A stretch of 64,000 nt of DNA from Chiridota heheva (taxonomy: Eukaryota > Echinodermata > Holothuroidea > Apodida > Chiridotidae). The notes beneath the pieces are model-generated. The model made no database searches. It was given only the letters and a program-made list of their open reading frames with translations, and was not told where the DNA came from. A program made the translations under genes and the position numbers. Shown one piece after another: positions 12,346 through 24,600 of the stretch (position 1 is the stretch's first letter; each line of letters begins with the position of its first letter). The stretch is from NCBI GenBank assembly GCA_020152595.1, contig JAIGNY010001253.1, positions 631,001 through 695,000 on the forward strand. Direction: 5' to 3'.

Positions 12346-12976
12346 TAACGACGTTATTTGCTGGCTTGCTCTAGCCTTATTTACCTCCATGCTCTAGCGC
12401 TCTCAGCGGCTACACACATTGTTTCAATAGGACTTTTATGGGGACCATGGGATGTGGGTGTTGAGTGAATCTGCAGAATATTAAGTTAAAGCCGTGTATG
12501 GGTTAATTTGTCGGTGTTTTTTGCCGGAGGCTACGCTTTACGACCGTCAGCTCTCCATGTGTGGAAGCTCTTTGATCTGAGGTGACTTTCAAGTCTGAAT
12601 CTGAATTTAAGGCCACTCTGAATCTGGATATGAGGCTACACCCAATCTGAATCTAAATATGTTGTGGCAGGAAATTCAAATATCATGCATCGAGCGTCAG
12701 TGGCTATAGTACGGGTTACAAATGAAAAGGGTAACATTTTATATTAATATCATTAATGCAATCTGGTGTGTAGTATATCAGGTCGATTACATTTTCAACA
12801 ATAAATCAATCTGAATTATAAATATTGTCCTTGACAATGACATATTCGATTGTTTACGCATAGTAATATGTAAAGGGTAGTATATCAGTTCCACGAATAT
12901 TTGTAAGCAGACCGCTAGAATTTGGACCATGGCTAACAAAAAATATCCTTAGAAATGTAGCTTTCTGAATCTGAAT

Positions 12977-13036
12977 CGGTTAAGTCGGCAAAAATCCTTC
13001 AAGAGGACATGAACGCCAACCGAGCGTAAAAACTAA
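12977..13036 (-). mobile_element. Solo LINE 3' tail, inverted relative to 9722-10740
   Basis: The reverse complement of this stretch repeats the 3' end of the LINE at about 10675-10735 (ttttacgctcggttggcgtt, then ttgaaggatttttgccgact), lacking an 8-bp duplication present there. Confidence 0.75.
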
Positions 13037-13039
13037 AAG

Positions 13040-14640
13040 TATCCTTAGAAATGTAGCTTTAGCACAATGACTCGTAGAATTATTAAAAGTGATCCGTCTT
13101 CCATTCCAAATTATGTAACTTCACAATTTTCCATATCTCAATTAGGCTATCTGATAGTGATACAGTTGTTCGCAGCGTTATGGCAACCTATATAACAACA
13201 ACAACAACAATTGAATACACAACATTAATGGACAGACGTGGTAGTTACCTGCATTTTCCCATCAGCCACCAGAGGTGACTGCCAGGTTCTGCTAAACACT
13301 ACCGAGGATGATAAAATACACACATACAAACAAACATAAAGATGGGAATTTTATTTCTTTTGAAGTCCTCTTATAAGATAAACATGTTTGACCACTGAAC
13401 TTATCCTTTAACAAAGAACAAGGGCATTGAGGTAGTCAAATTCGAATGAATTTTGATTGTGCACAACAATGCAATTGTCACATTTTTAAACGAACGTGCA
13501 GTGTGCTTTTTCTTGTACCTGTGCCCGTTTTGTCCCATCTCTTTTTCAAGTTGTATGCGCATGTTTGCTGCATTAGATACAATGCTATCATCCTGTGCAC
13601 AGACACTGAATTTCTTCCAGAGGAATGACCATTTTTACTCTTTTTGCAGAGAATTCAAGAAATTTACAAAACGTAAGTTAAAATAAGTTGTTCAGCTTTA
13701 TGATTGTGTGGTTGCATTAGGCAAAAGTTAAGGGCATCAGTGTTAATTATCATGCTCTTTTGTGACCACCATACTGTAGGAAAGGTCATGTATAGCGATC
13801 GTGTCTACTAGGTTGAGGCTTAGTCAAGTTACTTTATTTTCCACACCTATAGTATTAGTAGACAGGTACACCAAACATCAAAACTGAAGTAGGCCTACAT
13901 TGTCTGCAGTACTCCTCATCCAGCCTCTAGGAGTAGTGGACAAATTATGGTTAGATGGTGCTCACAGTCCCTGTGATGAGAATGAAGAGCCCCCATACCC
14001 CCTTCCATCTTTTGATGAGAATGAGAGTCCTCCCCACCTGTGATGAGAGTCCTTTCCCTGTGATATGGGAATGAGAGTTCCCACCCTCCACCCTGCCTAT
14101 GTACACTTCTTCTCTGAGCACTTTTCGAGAAGAAAAGGTACTTCTTCCGCCTGGCTCTCTGAGCACTTTTCGAGAAGAGAAGCGTACTTCTTCACTTTCT
14201 GTTTATTCACTTCCTGCCCCGGTTTGAACACCCAAGTTCCGCTTCTCGAGTCATTAGCCTGTTTATGTTTGAAATGTAAATCACAAGAAGAAGAAGAAAT
14301 TAATGCTGAGATCAAGAGTGAAACCACTGAAAACTACAGTATGCAAAAATGTACATTTCGAGTTAGCAATTAGGCTAACATACCAATGAAAAGGCATTTG
14401 AAGATTTGTTTAGATTGTTTGTACATTATCCCAAGATTGGAAAATTTTGTGGTGCACTAAACCCCTTGCGCAAAAATTTAAACCTCTATGTGCCAGCACA
14501 GTAGGGCAATTTTAAAATCCCACACGCACTTTGCAAACTTTCCAATCTGGCATCGTCTCCCTGACAGGAAGTGGGCAAGATTCTGTTATGGAGCATAAAC
14601 TCTAATGTATAGCAGATGCCAGTCTTGTGCGCAATGCACA
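13040..14640. other. No gene seen between the two genes
   Basis: Contains a short fragment of the 50.7-kb MITE family near 13346-13400 and a mild repeat of gatgagaatgagagtcc at 13970-14080. An untranslated first exon of centlein could lie here, but I cannot pick one. Confidence 0.35.
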
Positions 14641-14710
14641 AAGCTTTAGGTCTATGATTTGGGATTGCAGATGGGAAACCACAACTCAAAAAACTACACC
14701 ACAATTTTGA

Positions 14711-14783
14711 TCTCAGTGTTGGACACGAACCTACAACCTCATGGTTAGGAAGCTACAGATTATACCACTGGGCCATACTGCTT
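14711..14783 (-). mobile_element. tRNA-like SINE head
   Basis: The - strand carries an A-box-like TGGCCCAGTGGTA and a B-box-like GGTTCGTGTCC at tRNA spacing. No matching acceptor stem is seen, so a SINE rather than a working tRNA. Confidence 0.5.
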
Positions 14784-14997
14784 GTTGATTACCATGAAAT
14801 ACAAATTAAAAAGATTTATGCTTAACAAACAAGTTATAGATCATACACTAGCAAACATGCCATGAATAGAAAAATTAAATATGAAATCGCATATCGCAAT
14901 GTAAGAATAAAAAAAATGATAGTTAAATAAAATGATTGGAATAGACCTTACAATAGATTATCTATAAAATAAGGTGGTGAAAAGCTACAAATAGCTT

Positions 14998-15372
14998 ATG
15001 TTGGGTGGCGCACTTGTTGGGAGGCGCACTTGTTGGGAGGCGCACTTGTTAAGAGGCACACTTGTTGGAAGGCACACTTGTTGGGAGGCGCACTTGTTGG
15101 GAGGCGCACTTGTTGGGAGGCACACTTGTTGGGAAGTGCACCTGTTGGGAGGCACACCTGTTGGGAGGTGCACCTGTTGGGAGGTGCACCTGTTGGAAGG
15201 TGTATCCGTTGGGAGGTGCACCTGTTGGGAGGTGCACTTGTTTGGAGGTGCACCTGTTGGGAGGTGCACTTGTCTGGAGGTGCACCTGTTGGGAGGCGCA
15301 CCTGTTGGGAGGCGCATTTTTTGGGAGGTGCACCTGTTGGGTGGTGCACCTGTTGGGAGGCGCACTTGTTGC
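14998..15372. repeat. 16-bp minisatellite upstream of centlein exon 1
   Basis: About 23 copies of GGAGGCGCACTTGTTG. The right half has a GGAGGTGCACCTGTTG variant. With a period of 16 the array has no stop in any frame, so all six frames look open. It ends about 210 bp before the centlein 5' UTR exon. Confidence 0.9.
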
Positions 15373-15584
15373 AACATTTTGTACCGTATAATGCAAATTG
15401 CCATATCTTCAAAATAATGAATCATGGGTAGACCCTTTAGACTATTATACCATTTTAAATGTGCAATTCATATTGTGTATACTGTGTCTAATTGTGATGA
15501 TATCAGATCATATCTTACAGTAGAAGGATTAACATCTTAGGAAATAAACAAGAAAATTTAGACAAATTATTGTTTTGTTTGCAG

Positions 15585-15675
15585 ATATGAAACAAACACA
15601 GATATGATACTACCATGACTTCAGCTTCGGAGAATGCAACCCAGAGAACATCATTAGCATATTCCGCCTCTAAAG
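15585..15675 (+). CDS. CNTLN: Centlein exon 1 (5' UTR plus first 20 codons)
   Basis: A tttgcag acceptor at 15578-15584 opens this exon, so at least one untranslated exon lies upstream. The start is ATG 15615 (MTSASENATQ...). An in-frame TGA at 15588-15590 sits upstream of it, and the two earlier ATGs in the exon are closed by stops within a few codons. Coding is 15615-15675, ending in phase 1 before gtatcc. Confidence 0.82.
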
Positions 15676-18600
15676 GTATCCTTTGTTTTTTGAGGAAGCA
15701 AATAGTTTATTTGGATAAATTCTGATAAATTTTAAGGATGGGCACTAGAAGTATATAATTCATGATTCATCCCTATTGTTTTAGATCCCTAGCTTTTATT
15801 TTAAAAAGGGACAGGGTGCTAGATTTGTTGAGGGGCACATAAATGGGTGTAAGCACTGCAACTTTTCAGCATGGGGTCCAGGGGCCCTTAAGGCTTAAGC
15901 CTCTTGTGAAGCTTTGGGATAATTAGCTCTAATCATACAGTACCTCAGAATGAAACTTTTCTGACTGATAATGCCATTTATGAGCCAAACAGGACAATTC
16001 TTACTATGCTATTATTTTGTGCTCTGTATACAGTACATGTAAGATATTCCATTTATGAGGTTAACTAAGATCATTAAGTTTTTAAAGATTCTTTTTAATT
16101 ATTATTATTTTTTAAAACATTTGGTTATGATGAGAGCAGGGGACCAAAAGGGGCTGGGCCGCCCCTCTGAAACAGTAAAGCTTGGGCACTGTTAGTATCT
16201 ATATTATTTCTGGATACTAATGTTGTTTTTGATATTAGCAAGAACAGGTGTTTAAAGGAATAATGTTTTTTGTTTGTAACTAGTAGATTTGAAATGATTT
16301 TGCCTCTACCCATCACGATCCTTAAACCTATAGTGTGTCATTGTTGGAATTAGACTCAGAGGTGCGAGAATACACAGCTTTTAGGGAAATGCATACAGTA
16401 GAAGGTTCATGTAGAGCACTTTGATTTGTAACTGCAATGGTTTCCTTGTCTTCACTGATTAATCAGTTATTGGCTTTGTTTGGTTAGCTCTCAGAAAACC
16501 TTGACCTATTGTTGTTGGTTTCAGAAATTGCATTAGTTTTTATGCAAAAACCGACCTTTTGTTATATTTTTAGATGCAGATATTGCGAAGTTGCGAGCTG
16601 AAAACCAGGCATTATCTGAAGAGTTATCTCAGTGCCAGGTAAGGTTGTGTAACGTATGATTGATTGATGCTGTTTGATGAGGAATGTAATTTGTTGGTGT
16701 TTCCTAGATATCAAGAAGAAACCTAATTAATACATCTAATGCTTGTAAATACTCTCACTCATCCGTAATCAAGCTGGTCATTAGGACACCATTGATGACT
16801 TTCTGACAAGCTCTGGTTATGGTTCTCTGTGCTCTCTGGGATGTTGCAAATGCTCAAACCCGGTCCACTCTTTGATGTTGTCCTCCCACCTTTTTCTTTG
16901 GCAGCCTCTCTTTCTGCTTCCTGGCAAGGTACCTTGCAGGATTGTCTTTGTCAGGGCAGCAGATCTAGAGGCATGACCAAGCCATCTTAGCTTCCATTTT
17001 TTTAAACACTTGACAGAAAGTCTTCTAAAGGGCCAATGGCTAGTTGAATTCTGCTACGGAGTTCATCGTTGGGGACATGGTCCTTGTTTGAGATATTTAG
17101 GATAGATTCGCATTCGTAAATATATTAAATACATGTTAAAGCATAAAAACCATTGATTGATATTTTTTTCAAATTGATTGCATTTTCTGTGAATATTGTG
17201 GAAGGGAAGGAGATAATACTGTATGAATTATATTAAAAAAATAGTTTAGTTTTATGTATTTTCTTCCAAAGGCTGACAAGGATTTTGTATGGTCGCTATG
17301 GAAGAGACTTCAGGTGGCCAACCCCGATGTCTCCCAAGCTATCAGCTTAGTACTACAGAGGTAGGCAATTATGTAATGAATGTTCATACTTACCAATCAT
17401 AAAAACATGTGATGTCTGTAGAATGAGGTCTTAAAGGAACATTAGACCGACAAGTGAGGGCACTTATGTTTGCGAATTTCACCTGATCTATTGTCCACAA
17501 TAGAACAATACACTTCATGCCCTTATAGCCCACAGACAACATAAGGGCAAAGGTTACTTGAATATTTATATTAACCAGAAAATTGCTATACCATTGCATG
17601 CCAGATTAGCATTTTTTTTTTTTGGGGGTCCCCTAGAAATACACCCTCACTTTTTGGTCTAGTGCTCTTTAAATACTAAGCCTGGAATATCCAAAATATA
17701 TCCAGGCAATCAAAGAAAAACAATTGTTTGAATATTCATAATTTAACCCTTATTCTACCAGCATTTTTGTGAAAATGTGCTCGGGAGGCGCAGTCATATT
17801 TTTTATTTTTTATTTAACCCCATTTGCATATTATTTGCATATTATATGAACTGACACTTTCATACATAGTATGCTCAATCAGGGACTGTGATAGCTAGGA
17901 TGAGACTTCTTATGGAGCCTATGGGACGTCATGTGGAACATAGGGTGGGATGCCATGTGGGACATGGGGTGGGATACCATGTGGGAAATATGGTGGAATG
18001 CCATGTGGGACATGGTATGGGATGTCATGTGGGGCATGGGATGGGATTCCATGTGGGACATGGGATTCCATGTGGGACATGGGATTTCATGTGGGACATG
18101 GGATTCCATGTGGGACATGGGATTCTATGTGGGACATGGGATTTCATGTGGGACATGGGATTCCATGTGGGACATGGGATTTCATGTGGGATGTGGGATT
18201 CCATGTGGGACATGAGATTTCATGTGGGACATGGAATTTCATGTGGGACATGGGATGCCATGTGGGACATGGGATTTCATGCAGGACATGGGATGCCATG
18301 TGGGACATGGGATGCCATGTGGGACATGGGATGCCATGTGGGACATGGGATGCCATGTGGGACATGGAATGCCATGTGGGACATGGGATTCCATATGGGA
18401 CATGGGATGCCATGTGGGACTAAGTTTGAGAAGATATTTTTATAATTGGCTGGGTCATATGATATGGGTGTAAATTAGCATGGGCATAAGAACCATGATA
18501 GTGTTTACCGTTCTAGTTTGAAAATGCACTCGGGAGGCGGAGTCAAAGATAGGGAATCCAAAACAGCGATAATATCAGGGCATGGTAGTTTAGAAAATAA

Positions 18601-21600
18601 GCAAATGTGAAATTCCACAGATTTATAGCTTTTTTAATGTTTGTGTCTTTTAGGGCATAAGTTATAAAAGTCTTTAAACAACACTCGATGCCATGAATAT
18701 TCATATTGGGCTTAGCCATTTACCAACTTTGCATCAACTGCACCATTTACTCTATACTGAGGTATTTTGATAGATAAATTTTTAACAAGTGTGCACAGAG
18801 GTCGGAAGTTGCTAGTGCAATTATGCAAAAAGGTAATCCTTGCTTTTTAAACTCAATTTTCAATTTCATAAACATTATTCAAGTCATCTTTTCGTCATTT
18901 AAAATTTACATATATGTGTACATAATTACTTATTATGAATTAAACATAGTAAAATGCAGAATTCATATATACATTCAGAACAATATGAAAAGAGACTAAG
19001 GGAAACACACAGGAAGTTCATTAAAACCGATTGTGCGTTTCCCTGCAAGAAAGTTATACTTAAAAACATTTAAAACAAAAAGTTATGGGAAATGCAAAAA
19101 GGAGGAAAAACAAAAGTTATTTAAAAGTTAAGTTTTAATTGAAATTGAAAAAAATCAAATATGTCAAACAAAAGAGAACCTGCTCTGGACGTCTTATGTC
19201 CGTGGGTTGGCACGTGCACCCCCATTCTACCTTCCCACCTTCAGGGGTCAGGTTTTGAATCATTTATTCATCAAGATGGTACTGTATTCTGAGTTGATGT
19301 TCTACTATATGATAATTAGTTGTGGTTGACATAAGTAAATGTGCAGGTTTATGGTACATGAATAGGCAGGCATCTCTGCAGTATTTGCATAGGTAAATCC
19401 ATTGTTTCTTAATCATCTCTCACAATTTTTGCAGAGGGATTTGCTTTGGCAAACGATGTTTTATCTTTTCCCCAAGTTGTAACGCCTTAGAACTCCTGTT
19501 CTTTCCTTTTGTAACATCCCTTGGGAAAACAGTTACCCCTCCCGCCTGAATATACTTTTTTTAGTTAAAAAAAGAGCTGTGCTTAGCTGTATAAGCAAAG
19601 CGGAACCTATGAAGGCTTATTTGGGTGTGGTTTGGGGACAGATGTGTGGGTGGGTTAGGAATAGGAAGGTTTTTTTCATATATGTCTCACACAGCTAGCT
19701 CAGTGACATCACATGTACAACAAACATACTACATGCTAACCTACCAGTACTAGTTCAGCAAATTTTAGTACTTGTAGTTTTTTGTTTGCTTCTGGTTTTA
19801 CTTCATATTTTCCTTAAGTTTGATATACTCACCAGGTATACAAAGTGTAACTTTAATGTTAATGCCAGCTGATCGTTTGTTATACTCAGATAAAGCCTAC
19901 AAGTGCTCGCTGCAAATCATATGAGACCTAGCCTAAGCCGTAGCGTCGTACAGCAAGAACCCACTTCGAACGTTGATCAGGATCAGATAAAAATCGAAAA
20001 AAAGTCTTTTTATTCCCCGACACACATCTATTAGTGCAACCAATGGTACAGCAGGGTTCCGGCATAATTATCTTACAAAAAATAATCTTATTTAACAACA
20101 TGCAAACGTATGTAAGTCTAATTAAGTGTACAGCAAACCGACAAAATGGCGATGTAATCAAAGTCATGTGACCTCATGACGTCAGCTGAAACACCCTTAT
20201 ATGATTATTTTGATATAATTTCTTGGAAAGGTATTTGTGTTAATGTTTACAAGTTTTTCTAAACTTTCTGTAAAGTCTCAAGCTTTTCGTTCGATATATG
20301 TAGGAGTTCATTTTCTGTAATGTACATAAACAAACTTGTTTTATCTACAAGTCTTTGTAATGAATGTGAACCGAATTGGGACTTTTTACATAAGTTCATC
20401 AAAGTTTTGAATTTTTGTTTGTCTTTTTCGATATCAGGGAGAAGGAGAAGACAGAGATGAAAGACAGAAAAGTTTTGGAGATACTCCACATCAAAGATGA
20501 CAGGATTGCCGACCTTGAAAGGGTAAGACCCGAGTGATATTTATACTGCAAGCAATTTATGCACTATTTTTCTTTTTAATTGTATTGCCAAGAATAAGTG
20601 ACGGTTTAAAGGATACATGTATATTTAGCTATCTGTTATGTCCAAGGGTTTTTAATTAAATTTTGCGAAGGGCCATTATTTCACAACAGCTTCAGTCAGT
20701 GGGCCAATTGCGTGGCAAAAGCAGCATCATGTGACAAACAAAAAAGATGTATCTGGGAGTGAGTATAAGACTGCAACTGTTGGCAACCAGTGGTGGTTTG
20801 AAATTGTTGTGTAAATAATTTTTGAAATTGTTATGGAAATAATTTTTGAAAATGTTATGGAAATAATTTTTGAAATTGTTATGGAAATAAGTTTTTGAAA
20901 ATGTAATGGAAATAATTTTTGAAATTGTTATGGAAATAATTTTTGAAAATGAAGATTGTTTGCTTCGTTTCATGATCCCTCATGGACCGGCCCTATCTTT
21001 TACTTGGCCAAGACAAGTTGACCTTGTTTACCAAACTCAAAACAAAGAAGGAACAATGCAACCTGGCATTCCTGTAATTTCAGTTCTGTAGGGTTTAGAG
21101 ATGAGGAACCTCAGTTTTAAGTTTGTCTGAGTTGTGTGAAGTTTTCTGATTTGCAAAGATAAGTTGTATCATTTTCAGAAAGTTGTCTCATTTTGGCCAG
21201 TAAAAGGAATAGTGGTGTCTGGACTCCATGCATTTTTGTGATCTCCTTAATCTCTGCAAGTAACTATTAGTTTTCATATGAAAACTAAGGTAATGTTAAA
21301 TACTGTGGTGCAGAAGAAATGTAGAATGAAGGGGAGGGGGGGGGGTTGGGCACAATTTTCTTAAAACATATGTTGAACAGCAATTTTTCCTGCCTGTGTC
21401 AGCTATGGGTTGAGGGTTGGTCCAGAGTAAAATTTGATTTGAAAGAACATACTTTTAGAAACAATTTGGTACAAAAATCAGGTTGATATCATTTTCTGTT
21501 CAGGAGATAAGGATTTTTTAAAGATTTCCCAATTGCATTTTAAAGTTTTTGTACAGTGTGATGAATTCGTGTTTGATGATGTCATAGAGACAATACCATT

Positions 21601-24600
21601 GCAAATGTTTGGATATTTCTTTGAATGTTATTTGGTTGTTTCTGTATGATTAGAAACAACTTTAATTTTTTATTTTTTTTATTGAAGTAGGGTATTATTT
21701 GGCAATGTATATCAATACCTAACTTTCATCAATTTGATTTTTCTAGCAGGTTTTATTAATAAAAAGGGATAATAGATTTTAATGAAATACATACCCTTTG
21801 TTTGAGAATGTGTTGCTGTGATGTCATACTGAGCCTTTTCCTATTCGTTTATTGGCATTTTTTGTAAACCTTAAAATTGGATTATATCCCAGTGGGAATA
21901 ACATGTCAACATGATTTTTGTACTAAATCTTTTCTATTTTTTGTTCTTTTTTATGAAAGGTTACGAAAAATTACAGGAATATTCCTTTAAACATTGTTTT
22001 GCTGTTTGGATGGATTCTCAACTTCCCATCTTGGTTGAATTCTCTACCTCTGTCACTGCTTTGTAATACCTCTGTCCCATGTTTGTAATACTGTAGATAA
22101 ATTTTCTTTTTAAATGTGAATTGTTTGTCACAAACTCAATGTAGTTGAAGTTTATCATTTTATTTTGTTTTCTTTAAAGCTTGAGAGAGAGCATGAAGAG
22201 GAATCAGTGAAACTCAAAGAAAGGTAAATTGTAAAAGTTGGGTGCCACCTAGTACAGTTATGCCTATGGGATGAAGCAACACATTCTGTGAAGACTAACA
22301 TGTCATATTGGTTAAACCCATAGAAATGAATAAAGCAAGAATTCTGAGCTCAGGGTGATGAGTGAAACCAACCTGTATTTCTGAACATCATCAAAATCAT
22401 GATTTTCTGTAGACTTGTGTGATAGGTAATTATAAAGGGCACTTTTTTTCAACAACTGTCTGTTCAAATTTTTGTTGAACCAAATATGTTATTCACCTTT
22501 TTGTATCTTAATGTAATATTTTTATTTTTGTGTTTGTTTCTTCTCAAAGTCTTGCAAATCAATGAAGTGACATAGAAGGAGATCATTACATTAATGATGA
22601 ATAGTAAGCATGAAAGGCAAATGTGTCACATACAAAAGATATTGATCAAAATCATAAAAACAAATAAAATATGATTAATCCTCAAAAATCGATATATATC
22701 CACGACAAGACCTCCACTGTTGTAAAAAGTCATTCATGCGATTGTTTACAGTTAAATTATACTTCCCAGCTTTCAACAGAAGCTTTGTATCTTTCGAAAC
22801 AAGGGCAAAATTAATTGACATCTTTTGCATTTTGCGCTTATGAATGTAAAACTGGAACCAAATAAGGTATTCCACAATCTTGCAGGCATGTGAGACTCCA
22901 GCTATTTAGCTGATTGCAGCTATTTTCCAAGCTTATTTCACCTATTTTCTGCCTAATTGACAATACTTAGCTATTTTGATGAGAAAATTGATCAATTTCA
23001 GCATGTGAGATTTCAGCTATTCAGCTGATTGCAGCTATTTTCCAAGTTAATTTCACCTATTTTCCGCATAATTGACAATACTTAGCTAATTTGATGAGAA
23101 AATTGATGAATTTTAGCTACTTTTATAAATAATTCACATGTCTGATTTTGGAAAAAAAACTGTTGGATCAATTTAGCATTATGAGAACTACATATGTTAG
23201 TGTTATTTTAATTTTAATTTTTTCTTCTGAGAATTGTAACTTCCTACCCCTCCCCTCTTTCAGTGTTGAATTTATTTGTGTTTTAAGATCATTTCCAAAA
23301 AACCCCATTAACAATGGTCAACATTGAATAGGGAGGGGAGGGGTGGAGAGGAGGGAAAGAGATAGTGAGGTTGGGGAATAGTATACTGAAGTCATCAATG
23401 AAATTATAACAATGTCCTTATATTCTAAAATTTTAATTACAAATCAAATTAAACATCAACAAACCAATCAAATCCAGTTCAGTTCCAGATGTCAAAAGAC
23501 GTGTTGTTTAAAATCACATCCCACTGCTTAGTGATAGACTTCTATTACTGGATTATTTCATTCAGCATCAAAAAGTTTCAAGAATCACGAGACAAATTTG
23601 AAGCTGACAGAGAAAGCTTGGTTGCAGAAAAAGAAAGCTTGACTTCAGAGAAAGAAAGTTTGACTTCAGAAAAAGATAAATTGGTTGCAGAAATAGTACA
23701 GGTGAAATCAAAGGTAAGATTGCATTTAAATCAGAAATATCTTGTAGATGAATTTTTTAATTGTCCATACAAAGTATTGTTTTTATCTGTAGTTTGCATA
23801 CTCAGTGCATATACATGAATTATACATGAAAAAGTATCTTATAGCAATTGGAAGCAATTGAGGTTAAATAATGATGTGTGTATTCTTTGCTCTATATCAG
23901 TATTGGTTTATTCATAATCATTTTCTTTCTGTCTCTGTATTGGTAATATGATGTGTTGTATGGGCTAGTATTATGATTAAAAAGATAAACCATGGGCTAG
24001 TATTGTGATTGAAAAGATAAATCATGGGCTAGTATTATGATTGAAAAGATAAACCATGGGCTAGTATTGTGATTGAAAAGGTAAACCATGGGCTAGTATT
24101 GTGATTGAAAAGATAAACCATGGGCTAGTATTATGATTGAAAAGATAAACCATGGGCTAGTATTATGATTGAAAAGATAAACCATGGGCTAGTATTGTGA
24201 TTGAAAAGATAAACCATGGGCTAGTATTATGATTGAAAAGATAAATCATGGCCTAGTATTATGATTGAAAAGATAAACCATGGGCTAGTATTGTGATAGA
24301 AAAGATAAACCATGGGCTAGTATTATGATTGAAAAGATAAATCATGGGCTAGTATTATGATTGAAAAGATAAACCATGGGCTAGTATTGTGATTGAAAAG
24401 ATAAACCATGGGCTAGTATTATGATTGAAAAGATAAACCATGGGCTAGTATTATGATTGAAAAGATAAACCATGGGCTAGTATTGTGATTGAAAAGATAA
24501 ACCATGGGCTAGTATTATGATTGAAAAGATAAACCATGGGCTAGTATTGTGATTGAAAAGATGAACCATGGGCTAGTATTGTGATTGAAAAGATAAACCA

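Noticed and set aside
14711..14783. Functional tRNA gene
   Set aside because: A and B boxes are present but no acceptor-stem pairing is seen and the sequence is SINE-like.
14985..15431. Six overlapping 109-146 residue open frames
   Set aside because: A 16-bp repeat without stop codons in any frame; purely a repeat effect.
19928..20167. 79-residue THAP protein as a host gene
   Set aside because: The domain is cut off before its last Cys/His pair, the same broken exon recurs twice more in matching repeats, and flanks are element-like.
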